Numbered from the stretch's first letter, positions 1 to 11,633 are shown. The stretch: DNA of 64,000 nucleotides from Flectonema sp. DT1601 (GCA_964019425.1 OZ025794.1:992001-1056000); one strand, 5' to 3'. Notes: generated from the letters alone by a model not told the origin. Made by a program: numbers and translations.

Positions 1-2989
1 GTTGTTGTTGAGTATGTCGCTTTTTAACGAGTTCTGCCATGTTTGCAGTTGCCGCTCTTATTTCAAGAGCCTCAACACTCCGACGCTGTCTAATCGCTTC
101 AACTCTCGGGCACTCATCATCAGATAAAGTAGCAACTCTAGGAGTTACTGCATACCTGCTATTCACCGTTTCTGGACGATTCTGAAATGCCGCTAATTCT
201 ATACTCCATGAATCCTTTGTGTACAGTAACGCATTGTCTGGTAAGTTAGGTACCATAACAACAGAATTGTCTTCATCCCCAATCTCTGCGATCACTGTAT
301 CTTCATCATCATCACTAAGTTGATGTCTCCACTTATCAGGTGATCTTGGTGGTGCTGTGTTGCTTGATTTGGTGTGGCCTGCTGATTGTTTCCGTTTCTT
401 TTTGTGTTTCTTTTTCCTTTTTTCACTTTCATTCCTTGGCGTGTCTTCCTTTGCAGTCGTATCGACTTCTGATTGTGTGCTGATGTCTTTTCCTGCTTGA
501 GGAGGTCTTAATGACAGACTAGGAAGTGCCATTCCATTGTGATGGTAGTCATCAAAAGACTCAGATGGTACTATTTCAGAGAGAGCTGCTGATTGTTGTA
601 AGTCTGTTGCTGCAGTCTGACGAACTGGAATTTCAGTTTCAACATCAGCAGAAGGATACACAAATGTTGTTTCAGCAACAAGAGACAAATCTTTATCCAA
701 TTGATACTGTGATGGTGGTGGTGGTGGCGGTGGTGGTAACTCTTCCTCAACCTCAATTGGAAGAGTCTTCTGTACTGAAGGACTCACTTGACTGACGTAT
801 TGATTACTTACTACAGGTGGCGATGGACTTCTAGCTGATACAACAGACTCAGCAACAACACCAGTCGTACTGAACTCATGTTGACGACCTGTCCATTTGC
901 AATACTTTGATGCTGTTGAAGCTTCCTGTCCACAATGAGGACAAGACTCAGTTGGTAATGAATTCTGTTGCTGATCGTCACCAACACGTTCAGAGTAATC
1001 ATCATGACCAACAGTTAGTGATGGTGATGAACTTTGTTGAGCTATAGTTTGATGTCTGTGTTGGTTATCAGTCGATAATAATCCTTGATCAGATGTAATT
1101 GAAGGAGTAATAACATTCTGTTGTTGATATCCTGGACTACTTTCAGAAGTAATACTTTGGATTGCATGACTTCCATAACCGGGAGTATGTTGTTCAGAAT
1201 TATAAGGCACCTGTCTCCTAACAGATGGTGTCTCAACCTGTTGTTGATTGTGACCACCACTATGATGACTAAGTGACGATGGTGAGATAGCCTGTTGTAA
1301 AGGATACTGTTGTGGTTGTTGTTGCTGTAGTTGCTGTGGTAGGTGTTGTTGCTGATATTGTTGTGGTTGTTGTTGCTGTTGTTGCCAATCAGAATGAACA
1401 GGTTGCTGATTTGGTACATTTGACGCATTCCAAAGAGGAGGATCAGAAATAGTATTTGGTGAACTTTGAATTGGAATAATAACATCAGGTGAATAATCCA
1501 TTACATGTTCAGCATTGAGAGGTTTAACAGGTGGAATACCAACAGGGAGTGTACTCTCTTGATGATACCAATCATCTGACTGTTGTTGAGGTTGTTGAGT
1601 AAAATGATTATTACCACTCGAGTAGACAGGAGAAACAGTTCCATGATATCCAACACTAGTTGGATGTGATTGTGTTGATGTTACTACTGGAGGTGAATTA
1701 ATATTTTCACCCGACCCTGTTCCTGATGGAATCGAGTCCTCCACAGAATTAGGAACAGGTTGAAGTTGTTGTGGTCTGCTGTATGCTATGGCTGTTGGTT
1801 CTATTTGCGGTAGTTCCTCAGTTGGTGGAGTTCTCACTTTTTCTGTTGGAATTGTCGCAGGCTTTCCGACATCACCGCGCTCCCGTCTGACCTTTTCTTC
1901 TAAAAGTACCTCCTCGCGGATGCGTTCTTCCTTTTCTCGTTTGATACGTTCAGACTTTAGCCTTTGTTGTTCATCTAGTTCTTGTCGCCATTGAAGTTTT
2001 GCTTCTTTGTCTTTTCGAACTTTATCATTATCGGTTCCTAGAACTAGTCGCCCATTGATCCAGGACTTAGTACCAGCACCACCAGAAGATACAGATGAGA
2101 CTTCACTATCTCTTCTGTTTCCTGTTAGTGGAGGTTGGACAGGTGTGTGTTGCTGCTGCTGATTACTTTCGTTTGATCCGCCGCTTTCATTCTTCTTGGC
2201 GTGCATTTGCTTTTCTAATTCAGCTCTGTACTCCATTTGCTTCTTTTTAGCTTCACTCTTCAATTCTCTATCAGTTTTCCCAATGTTATTTGTCGTCGGT
2301 GTTCCCAGACTATTTTCCCGACTGGGCATCCTCGTGCGCTCATGCTGCAAGTGTTCTAAATGTTTTTCACGATCAAGTTGTTGTTGATGCTGAAGAGATA
2401 ATCGATATTGTTCTTGTTGAGATCTCCTATCATCAAATGGACTGTATTGGTCACCAGGAGGAGGAGTTGTACTCAATGCCGAACGTGGTACTATTCCTCC
2501 TTGTGAAGTCATGTCGTTAGTTGTTTGCACAGGTTGCTCAGCGTACCCAACAGGTTGCTGAATGTGGTTAATAGGAATCTGTCCAACAAATGGAACTGGA
2601 AGACCAACACCCTGTTGAGGTGAAGGAAACATTGGTTGCATAACTTGTGGATGCATCTGTGGAGGATAACCAGCAGACATGGGTTGTTGTTGTGGAACTT
2701 GATAAATAGGAGTTGGTGGTTGTTGTTGAATAAAACCTGTCGGAGGTTGCTGATAGTACTGAGGGGATTGTCCATAATAAGGTGAGGGTTGCATTACTGG
2801 TTGCTGTTGCTGCATCACAATATGTGGTTCTTGAGGAAGTGAACCATTAAACAGTTGTGGATGATGTTGGTGTTGTTGTTGTTGCTGTTGTTGGTGTTGG
2901 TCCGCATCTCCATGTTTTACTCTTTTTTTTTGAAGATCCCGTTCGCCAAGTTTAGCGAATAGCCCACCTTCTTCTTGAACAACTTTCTT

Positions 2990-3038
<49 letters not shown>

Positions 3039-3181
3039 GGAACGTGTTGCTTTTGAAGCTGTTCTTTTATCCTCCTTTGCTCATCCAATTCCTCCTTGTA
3101 CTGTCGTTGTTTAGCTTTCCTTTCTGTATCATCTGCACCACCAAATATGTTGCTTCCGCCATGGCCAACCCGATGTCCCAT
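1..3181 (-). CDS. CSPP1-like centrosome/cilium coiled-coil protein (partial, runs off left edge)
   Basis: An open frame starts at an ATG at 3181 and stays open to base 1, so the C-terminus lies outside the window (about 1060 residues seen). The protein is Gln/Pro-rich with charged helical blocks. Three related blocks recur, each of the type K-x-x-x-Y/W-x-x-EL-x-EQ: one near residues 25-45 (RQYKEELDEQRR), one near 2210-2240 (MEYRAELEKQMHAKK) and one near 1960-2010 (WRQELDEQQRLKSE). A segment GGLFAKLGERDLQ lies near 2960. This combination resembles centrosome and spindle pole-associated protein 1, which binds microtubules at centrosomes and ciliary tips. A CAG-coded polyglutamine run lies at about 2990-3040. 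The start is uncertain: an in-frame stop lies ten codons upstream at 3209, and the sequence between them (KYFVS) could be exon. The family call is from motif resemblance only; CCDC66 is an alternative. Confidence 0.5.
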
Positions 3182-3358
3182 TGACACAAAGTATTTGGTG
3201 CCTTGTGACTAGCTCTGTCTCTGTACCATGACTTCTGCTTAATAAAATAATAGTTAAGGGTGTAAAGTAATTTCCATTTTGATAGTAACCTCTCAATGTG
3301 TAAACAATGGGAAGCAATAACACGTTCAATAATAACAAAAAAAACTGAAAAAACTAAA

Positions 3359-4237
3359 CTAATCAACTCCCAAATTCTCCTTTTGTCTTCCGGTTGGCCC
3401 TTTTGGAGATCGTGTAATAGGAGAACACAACACAGATGTATTCCACGCTGGAGGTGTTCTCCTAGTTGATGCTGAATTTGTTGATATAATTCTCGGAGGA
3501 GATAATCGGTGCACTGCTGATCTGATTCTCGTGGTGCTTATTTTCTTTGGTTGGTTTTCAACCTCATAAAGCTTTCGAAGTATAGAATAAGACAAGTCTT
3601 TCTTCTCAGCTTCTAACATTTGTTCCGCAGCCGTTGACGCCAATAATAATAATTGTTTACCACGACCTGGTTCATCTCCTAATGACTTACCAGTGTTATG
3701 GACGTCAATCCCTTTGCTGTAGTCTTCTTCAACGTTCTCAATCAACTCAATAAAATTTCTCTTAGGACTGGAATTTAATTCCAGTGGTGGTCTTGGCGCT
3801 CTGGGAAGTTTGAAGTTTTTCCCTTCTCTCCGCCGAGGTTTTTTCTTCTTTCGCAACCTCTGATATAATCCTGTGAGAGGCATGCTGTCGAGGAAATTCC
3901 ACGAATTTGGAACCGTCGTGACTCCTCCCTTCCAACGAAGATTAACAGCGAGTCTTGCATTCTTTGATGCACCGATTCGTTCTCTTCTAGTAGGTAAGGG
4001 ACCTGGTAGTATCGGTGGCGGTATGGGGGTCATTCGTAAGTCGTCGTCGGCTAAATCGGTTCCGATGTTAGGATGCAATAGTCTGGTTGTCGGGGGCTTC
4101 CACCTGTGTTCAAATACTGTAGGCGGTGGTCTGAAAACTGTTATTCTACTTCTACCTTCCCATCTCTTCTCAATTGATTCATCAGAGAGAGGAACCAATT
4201 GCCCTGAGAATTGAAGTCCTCCAGTCCCAGGTGGCAT
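3359..4237 (-). CDS. Basic orphan protein, 292 aa
   Basis: I do not recognise this protein. The start chosen is the ATG at 4237 (MPPGTGGLQFSG), and the frame ends at a TAG at 3359. It is rich in Arg, Lys and Pro, with basic clusters such as LRKKKKPRRR and a short helical stretch (LLLLASTAAEQMLEAEKK). There is no signal peptide or membrane segment. It ends only about 180 bases before the start of the CSPP1-like frame. It could therefore be a separate gene or the 5' part of that gene joined by an intron I could not place. A CAG acceptor-like site lies about 41 nt upstream of the ATG. Function unknown. Confidence 0.6.
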   Translation of the reverse strand: MPPGTGGLQFSGQLVPLSDESIEKRWEGRSRITVFRPPPTVFEHRWKPPTTRLLHPNIGTDLADDDLRMTPIPPPILPGPLPTRRERIGASKNARLAVNLRWKGGVTTVPNSWNFLDSMPLTGLYQRLRKKKKPRRREGKNFKLPRAPRPPLELNSSPKRNFIELIENVEEDYSKGIDVHNTGKSLGDEPGRGKQLLLLASTAAEQMLEAEKKDLSYSILRKLYEVENQPKKISTTRIRSAVHRLSPPRIISTNSASTRRTPPAWNTSVLCSPITRSPKGPTGRQKENLGVD

Positions 4238-4554
4238 TGTAAACAACAATCAAGATTACCACAGTAATAGTAAACAGGACTGACTTCCCCCTCCCGACTA
4301 CGTAATAATTTTGCTGAGGAAATAATAAAAAGGAATATAAAAATTAAACGACAATACTAGATCTTACCAATAGCAGTACGAGCTGCTTATTGATCACCTG
4401 CAACCTTTTGATAAGGGGAAAAGAGAGGAAACCGAGGGGAGGAAAGTGAGAATTGGAACAAAAAACGAGGGAGGAGGGAGGGGAAAAAGAAAATGCTTTC
4501 CTAAGAAAGGTATCGTGATAATGAGAGTAACATATGGTTAGTTGTCTTTATTTT

Positions 4555-6236
4555 CTACGATGATGAAAACAACTTCTTCTCGTATGCGACGAGTCCGTGA
4601 ACACCACCCTCCGCCTGGGCTGCGTGAGTACGACGTTCGAATCTGACTTCACCAAGGTTCTGTATTAAGTGTGTTTATGTTTTAGGGAAACAAATAATTA
4701 ATAGGCCACAGATTATTAATACAATAAACATACCGACTGCTCTCTAACAGCAGTGAATGATTTGTAACCAATATCCTGAGCAGACTGCTGAAGTCCCTTG
4801 AACAGATAAGGAACGAATCCGTGAACCGATCCCTTGTCAGCAACAGCTCCAGAGACTCCCTGAGCAACCTGAACCTTCTGGGACTCAGAAAGGTATCTCT
4901 TTCCAGATTCCTTACCCTGAGCCATTGCCTCAATTGAACCCATACCTCTGTACTTCTTAAGTCTTTGACCATTGCTGTAGAAGTATTCACCTGGTGCCTC
5001 AGTGGTACCAGCAAGCATACCTCCAAGCATACCAGCACTGGCACCAAGAGTTAATGCCTTTGCGATATGTCCAACGTTCTTAATTCCACCATCAGCGATA
5101 ACTGGAACTCCACGCTCTCCAGTAGCGTACTGAGCAGTCTGGTAAACAGCTGTTGCTTGTGGTCTGCCAACAGCCATAACTTCCTGAGTGATACAAATTG
5201 AACCTGCACCCATACCAATACGGAGACCATCAGCTCCTGCATCAATAAGATTCTTTGCCTGTCCTTTGGTTACGACGTTTCCGGCAATGATGTCAACCTT
5301 AGGGTAGCTGGATTTCAAGTGACGGATCATATCGATCTGGTAAAGGGAGTTTCCCTGACTGCTGTCAATAACGATAACATCTACTCCTGCTTCAACAAGA
5401 AGCTTAGCTCTGATTCTATCGTCTGGTCTTGTTCCGATAGCAGCACCACATCTGAGTTGTTGGTTCTCATCCATAGTGGCTAATGGCCATTCAGATTCCT
5501 TAGTTGTGTCCTCACGGGAGCACAACATCTGAAGTTCGTCGGTGGCAGAAACGACTGGAAGGTATCCGTGCTTGCATGCGTGGAGCTTTTCCTTGCAATC
5601 CTTCAAAGAAAGTTTCTGTCCCTTTGACAAGACTGCCTTTACCAACTTGTTAAGTGGAGTCATGACAGTTGAAAGAAGGGTTTCGTCATCAACGGTGTCG
5701 ATATCCTTGTTGCAGACTAAACCAAGAAGTTTACCGTGATTAGCACCTCCTGCTGTGATTGGAATTCCAGTGAATCCCATCGTTGATTTAATGTCACGAA
5801 TATCTCCAGCAGTGTTGTTTGGTCCTAAGACCTTCGGGTTAAGGATGAATCCATTTCTCCATCTTTTTACTGAGCTAACCTGTCTGGCCTGTTCTTCTGG
5901 TTTCATATTGTTGTGTAGGATTCCAATACCTCCGTTAAGAGCCATAGCGATGGCCATGTTCTCTTCGGAAACAGTGTCCATAGGAGAGCTGACAAATGGG
6001 GCTTTCATTGAGATGTTTTTGGTCAATTGACATGAAAGGTCAACATCATCAGCAGCGAAATCGATGTAAGATGGAAGTAACAAAATATCGTCATATGTAA
6101 GTCCTTGTCCCTGAGACATCAGCTCTGCGAGCTTCAAACCATCTCCATCCATGTGTCCACACCATCCTGGGTTTTCAATCTTCTGACGCTTCTCAGCTAC
6201 GTCACCGGAGTCTCTTTGCTTCTTAGCGGCTGCCAT
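4555..6236 (-). CDS. IMPDH: Inosine-5'-monophosphate dehydrogenase (two exons)
   Basis: The enzyme oxidises IMP to XMP with NAD+, the rate-limiting step of guanine nucleotide synthesis in the cytosol. Exon 1 is 6236-4734. A 74-nt intron (4733-4660, donor GTATGT, acceptor ACAG) is followed by exon 2, 4659-4555, ending TAG. The join is in phase and gives 534 residues, close to the family length of about 514. Visible landmarks are the N-terminal [10 protein letters not shown], the inserted CBS region (about 120-240), the catalytic-loop motif [10 protein letters not shown] with its nucleophilic Cys, the flap-region YRGMGS, and, only after splicing, the conserved end FERRT...[15 protein letters not shown]. 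Reading through the intron would end at VCLLY and lose the C-terminal segment. An acceptor-like CTGAACAG lies 17 nt before the ATG. The eukaryotic-type sequence leaves little doubt. Confidence 0.97.
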
Positions 6237-7608
6237 TTTTTGATGATAAGGCGCTGTTCAGGAGAACATATCAATCAAAGCTGACAAGTGTATAATAGAC
6301 TATTTCACTACTTAACTTGTAACGATTCCTTCATAAGTAGAATAACATCTGTTTTTTGTGTCTTTTAGTACAACTTTAGACCAAAAACCGATCAACGAGA
6401 TCCTTGCTGCGAATTCCTCGCATGTTGAATTGTATGTTTATTGTTTTTTTTATTTTATTTTTTTGAAAAAAAGCTGTTTCACTTCTCCAACACAGAATGA
6501 TACTGAAATTAACATAATAAAGTAATTGACCCAACTGAAGGTTGGGAGCACCACTATTTTTCTACTTGTCAGATCAGAGGCATGAGATGCTATCTGAGCT
6601 TCTGTTTTAAGGGCTTCCCATTAAGAAAATACTGAGTAAAGCTATAGACCCCTTCTAATACCTACCCCAACAGGCAGGTATTACGCTTTCAATTAGTGGT
6701 TTTATTTTCCACGAGTGGCAGCGAAGACGAAGGCTTAAATTTCGTTGATCGCAGACAGTGATACTGACGCCCAATATTATAAAATAAACGGTTCTTAAAC
6801 CGCAAATAATAATAATAATAATGCTGTCAAGTTTTTTTTTTTTTTCACCTCTTTTTGTTCTTCTCGTGAAGATTCACCAGTTAAAAATATCCGATTAAAA
6901 AAACTCACACTGCTGCTGTTTATATGAGCTAATGTGAGCAATGAGTGTGTTGGGATAACAAAAAACAAGCGGATAATAATACAGAGGTTAAAAGATACAG
7001 GTTTTTACTATGATATAACCCGACTGGCGACTTATTCAAAACAGGCGACATCTCAATCAACACTGCCCTTCTAAGTGTGTCTAAAGCACAGCACCTTTTT
7101 TTCTGAAATTGGGGAAAGAGGGGAAGAAAAAAAACGATCGCCACTGCTGACAATGATCAGTGATGAGAGAAATTAAAAAAAAAGAAGAAAAAAAAAAGGC
7201 AAGCTTGGCTTTTGGATGTTAGTACGAAGAAGAGAAATAACGTATGATGGAAGGAAACATTCACGTAGAACATGTGGAATAATTTTTTAAAAAAAAGAAG
7301 AATGCTATTCAATACGCGATCGACAAGACAACTATTCCGATCTTACTCTATCTCTAGGATACAAGATGAGTAGTCAGTCATGTTTTCCATTCAAAAAAAA
7401 AAAAAAAGAAAAGAAAAGAAAATCATCAAAAGAACCAACCGATCGCGATCTGTAATTACAACAGCAAAAATCATCACGGTGACGCATCGGCTCTTTAGTG
7501 ACAGATGCAGTATGACAACAAAACCCGACGACATAGAACACATGCATCTTGTCTAGTTAGTATATTCTCATTGTATTTTTTAGTCCGACTGCTATTCGAT
7601 ATTTTAAT

Positions 7609-10099
7609 CTAATCATCGTCTTCACCAAAAAGGTCTTCTGAATCAACTTCCGCAGTCATTTCCATTCCTTCCATTTGTTCTTTTCTGATATTTGCATACG
7701 ACGTCTTGTTGCTCTTCATCTTCCCCTTCGCAACCTGTTTGTGTATTTATAATGAATATTGTATCCTATATAAAATTAATCTGTATTTCTTTATTTAAAA
7801 ATAAGAGGGAAAACATTTAATAATAACAAACCTTCATCACTACAAAGACGATGGCACCAAACAGCAAAATCGCTCCAGCAACTGCTGCAATGGTGATACC
7901 GTTGTCTTCCCCTGCATTTTTAGGTGCAATTGAAATTGGTACCTCTGTAGGTGGTGCCGTAAGAGGTGGCGCAGGTGTAGGTGCATCAGTAGTGGGGGAA
8001 GGTGTAGGTACAGCGGTTACAGGAGGCGCAGGTGTAGGTGGTGCCGTAAGAGGTGGCGCAGGTGTAGGTGCATCGGTAGTGGGGGAAGGTGTAGGTACGG
8101 CGGTTACAGGAGGCGCAGGTGTAGGTACGGCTGTGGGTACGGCGGTTACAAGAGGCGCAGCTGTAGGTAAGTCAGTTGTAGGAGTAAGTGTTGCGGTTGT
8201 GGGCGCAGCTGTAGGTACGGCGGTTACAACAGGCGCAGGTGTAGGTACGTCGGTTACAGAAGGCGCAGCTGTAGGTAAGTCAGTTGTAGGAGTAAGTGTT
8301 GCGGTTGTGGGCGCAGGTGTAGGTACGTCGGTTACAGAAGGCGCAGGTGTAGGTACGGCGGTTACAAGAGGCGCAGCTGTAGGTAAGTCAGTTGTAGGAG
8401 TAAGTGTTGCGGTTGTGGGCGCAGGTGTAGGTACGTCGGTTACAGAAGGCGCAGGTGTAGGTACGTCGGTTACAGAAGGCGCAGGTGTAGGTAAGTCAGT
8501 TATAGGAGTAAGTGTTGCGGTTGTGGGCGCAGGTGTGGGTACGTCGGTTACAGAAGGCGCAGCTGTAGGTAAGTCAGTTGTAGGAGTAAGTGTTGCGGTT
8601 GTGGGCGCAGGTGTAGGTACGTCGGTTACAGAAGGCGCAGGTGTAGGTACGTCGGTTACAGAAGGCGCAGGTGTAGGTAAGTCAGTTATAGGAGTAAGTG
8701 TTGCGGTTGTGGGCGCAGGTGTGGGTACGTCGGTTACAGAAGGCGCAGCTGTAGGTAAGTCAGTTGTAGGAGTAAGTGTTGCGGTTGTGGGCGCAGGTGT
8801 AGGTACGTCGGTTACAGAAGGCGCAGGTGTAGGTACGTCGGTTACAGAAGGCGCAGGTGTAGGTAAGTCAGTTATAGGAGTAAGTGTTGCGGTTGTGGGC
8901 GCAGGTGTGGGTACGTCGGTTACAGAAGGCGCAGGTGTAGGTACGTCGGTTACAGAAGGCGCAGGTGTAGGTACGGCGGTTACAGAAGGCGCAGGTGTGG
9001 GTACGTCAGTTACAGAAGGCGCAGGTGTAGGTACGTCGGTTACAGAAGGCGCAGGTGTAGGTAAGTCAGTTATAGGAGTAAGTGTTGCGGTTGTGGGCGC
9101 AGGTGTAGGTACGTCGGTTACAGAAGGCGCAGGTGTAGGTACGTCGGTTACAGAAGGCGCAGGTGTAGGTACGGCGGTTACAGAAGGCGCAGGTGTAGGT
9201 ACGTCGGTTACAGAAGGCGCAGGTGTGGGTACGTCGGTTACAGAAGGCGCAGGTGTAGGTACGGCGGTTACAGAAGGCGCAGGTGTAGGTAAGTCAGTTA
9301 TAGGAGTAAGTGTTGCGGTTGTGGGCGCAGGTGTAGGTACGTCGGTTACAGAAGGCGCAGGTGTAGGTACGTCGGTTACAGAAGGCGCAGGTGTAGGTAA
9401 GTCAGTTATAGGAGTAAGTGTTGCGGTTGTGGGCGCAGGTGTAGGTACGTCGGTTACAGAAGGCGCAGGTGTAGGTACGTCGGTTACAGAAGGCGCAGGT
9501 GTAGGTACGTCGGTTACAGAAGGCGCAGGTGTAGGTACGTCGGTTACAGAAGGCGCAGGTGTAGGTAAGTCAGTTATAGGAGTAAGTGTTGCGGTTGTGG
9601 GCGCAGTAGTAGGTTCGTCGGTAAGCGTTGGAATGTTGGTTGCCCGGGTCAGTGTCACACCTGTTTCCGCTTGTGTGAGCGTCACAGTTGCTTCAGTACG
9701 GGTTAGTGAAATCTTTGCTTCCGGAGTGCTGGCCTGTGATACTGATACGCTTGCCTCCGGCGTGTTGGCTGACGAGGTTAGTGTTACCTTTGCCTCCGGA
9801 GTGCTGGCCTGTGATACTGATACGCTTGCTTCCGGCGTGTTGGTTGACGAGGTTAGTGTTACCTTTGCTTCCGAAATGTTGACCTGTGATACTGATACGC
9901 TTGCCTCCGGCGTGTTGGCTGCCTGTGTAAGTGTCACACTTGCTTCCAGTACTTGAGCAGGTGTCATAGTACGCGCCAGAGTGTCTGTAGGCTGCGTTGC
10001 CGTTTTACTTGCTAAAGAAACGGACACATCTTGAGCTAGAGAGCCAATCTCTTGGGTGATAAGTACACTTGTCACTATAAGTAAACTCCTGAATGACAT
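7609..10099 (-). CDS. Mucin-like Pro/Thr repeat type I membrane protein
   Basis: Exon 1 is 10099-7832. A 97-nt intron (7831-7735, donor GTTTGT, acceptor ACAG) joins in phase to exon 2, 7734-7609 (TAG), giving 797 residues. An N-terminal signal peptide (MSFRSLLIVTSVLITQ) is followed by Ser/Val/Thr repeats of the type EASVSVSQ. A long array then follows of 10-residue units SVTDVPTPAP, punctuated by TTATLTPITDLPTPAP. The C-terminal part has one membrane segment (ITIAAVAGAILLFGAIVFVV) and a 44-residue charged cytosolic tail ending EDLFGEDDD, most of it encoded by exon 2. The Thr/Pro composition suggests a heavily O-glycosylated surface stalk. The repeats are nearly identical at DNA level. The specific function is unknown; the topology is well supported. 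Confidence 0.85.
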
Positions 10100-10337
10100 A
10101 TTTGATGGCTCTTAAAGTAAAGTAAGAAATGAAAAATTCAATACTCGTGGAAATAATATAGGACCGTTTCTCCCTCCCACGTCAAAGCATTCACCAAGAA
10201 TGTCTTCATTAATTACTGTCAAGTGACCAGCTAGAAGGCATTAGGATCGGCAATCTACTTGTGAACGCCGCCATTGATTTGTGTTGTTTCCTAAATAAGA
10301 AAAATAATATCTGAAGCTAGCTTCACATTAGACAGCC

Positions 10338-10445
10338 TTACTTCTCTCGTTTGAAATAAAAGATAAAAACAAGACCAACCACCAAAAGGATTATTGCGCA
10401 CAGTGGCGTTAATGCTGGGCATTCCTTGAGAGGTAGAATGCACTC
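10338..10445 (-). other. In-frame transmembrane extension after the prolyl hydroxylase stop
   Basis: Directly after the TAA of the prolyl hydroxylase (10448-10446) the same frame stays open for 35 codons to a TAA at 10340-10338. It reads a short Cys/Pro-rich linker, about 18 hydrophobic residues (AIILLVVGLVFIFYF) and a basic tail, KREK. This looks like a single-pass membrane anchor with a cytosolic dibasic end. It has no ATG of its own. It could be reached by stop-codon read-through, or by removal of a 36-nt in-frame intron (GTGGAA...AATAAG), much shorter than other introns here. It may also be chance. Confidence 0.4.
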
Positions 10446-11309
10446 TTATTTAAAGAAATTGTTGAAGAATGTGTTTCCACTTTTATCAGTGTAGATTCTC
10501 AGCCATCTTTGTAGAATCCATTTTTCACCTGATTTGATAGGACAAGATCCGTGAATTGCATACTTGTCTTCCGTCATGTCAGGATTGTGTGAAAAGAAAA
10601 TAACCGCTCGACCACGTTTAGGTTTGACCTTGTAAACTGAAGACGACTGACAGTATGGAGCCATAGGAGGTTGGTTGCCATTGCTACCCCAATTCAATTG
10701 CGGTAATGTCGACGTATCTTTATTGACACCTGGAAAGATGGTAGCTCCCCCAGACTCAACATCATTTAAATATATTAGAAATGTTACTATTCTTCCTATT
10801 CTGGTGTCGCTATCTTTGTGGAATTCGTAATAGTTTCCTTTCTTGTAGTGTCCGAATTGAACTGGTTCACCGAACTCAATTGGAATGAATAGATGTTCAT
10901 GGATACGATTCATGATGTCACTTATTATTGGATCGTTGTTTTCAAGTGTGCGGTTGTCGTCGTTGGCTGTTTCGGATTCTCTTATATTGTGTTTAAACAA
11001 AGATGACTTAAATTCATTCTTTGTGACAGTTGAAGGTTGTAATAATGGTTTTGCGACGTTAATCACATGTTGGCATTCCTCTTCAGATACGAAATCATCT
11101 AAAACATAAACCCTTGGGAATCCCTCTGAAGCCTTCTTCGCTTTTGGTGGTGTTGGAGCTTTTCGATTTTCTGCTTTTATTTGTTTGAGTTTGTCTTCAA
11201 GTTCTGTTCTTCGTTTCTGCAGATCCTCCAGGGAAGGAATCTCACTGACAACGACAGTGAATAAAATAAATAGTATCAGTTTGCTGATCATATTTAACAT
11301 TATCTGCAT
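10446..11309 (-). CDS. Prolyl 4-hydroxylase (2-oxoglutarate/Fe(II) dioxygenase), ER-type
   Basis: The 287-residue protein starts at MQIMLNMISK, with a hydrophobic N-terminal signal or anchor (LILFILFTVVVS). A short coiled coil (about 25-50) follows, then a P4Hc double-stranded beta-helix domain. Iron ligands are His164 and Asp166 (FHKDSD) and His253 (IHGSC); Lys263 (GEKW) is placed to bind 2-oxoglutarate. The family hydroxylates proline in secreted or collagen-like proteins. Two shorter in-frame starts exist (11300, 11291). A CTAACAG acceptor-like site lies 22 nt upstream. The frame ends in TAA, but the same frame continues for 35 codons and encodes a membrane-spanning stretch (listed separately). 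Its neighbours are secreted or membrane proteins, which suits an ER enzyme. Confidence 0.9.
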   Translation of the reverse strand: MQIMLNMISKLILFILFTVVVSEIPSLEDLQKRRTELEDKLKQIKAENRKAPTPPKAKKASEGFPRVYVLDDFVSEEECQHVINVAKPLLQPSTVTKNEFKSSLFKHNIRESETANDDNRTLENNDPIISDIMNRIHEHLFIPIEFGEPVQFGHYKKGNYYEFHKDSDTRIGRIVTFLIYLNDVESGGATIFPGVNKDTSTLPQLNWGSNGNQPPMAPYCQSSSVYKVKPKRGRAVIFFSHNPDMTEDKYAIHGSCPIKSGEKWILQRWLRIYTDKSGNTFFNNFFK

Positions 11310-11496
11310 AAACGAGAAGTACAATACTAATCTGTTAGGTACTACAATATAAGAAAAGGGTGATTGGATCCGAGTGTAAATAATCACAAGCTTGACTCTT
11401 GCAGTAAACAAGGGAGAAAAATAGAAAGTACATCTCACCTGTGACAACAAGGAAGACGTACAACACGCAGGGGTAATTTGATGCGCAGGGGGAAAA

Positions 11497-11633
11497 ACTA
11501 TTCAGATAAGCAGCCTTTATGTTTTGTTGTGCTACTAACGGCACAGAGAAATACATAAACATGACATAATAAATAAACGGCTCTTTAATCAAAATAGTTT
11601 CTTCTCTGACTTCATCGATACAAAAAAAAAAAA
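11497..11633 (+). repeat. SINE-like dispersed repeat, copy A (poly-A tail)
   Basis: This copy begins ACTATTCAGATAAGC and ends CTTCTCTGACTTCATCGATAC followed by a run of A. It matches the copy at 52763-52899 along most of its length, including AAATAAACGGCTCTT before the tail. It lies just upstream of the prolyl hydroxylase start and downstream of the calpain end region. Confidence 0.6.

Noticed and set aside
7851-9956. 701-codon frame on the plus strand, opposite the Pro-Thr repeat gene
   Set aside because: It is the mirror of a repeat whose unit is a multiple of three; it has only Gly/Val/Ala/Thr repeats and no start or end context, while the minus frame has signal peptide, membrane span and a fitting intron.
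10100-10337. Extra 5' exon for the Pro-Thr protein
   Set aside because: The gene has its own ATG and signal peptide at 10099 with an acceptor-like site just upstream; no upstream coding pattern is seen.
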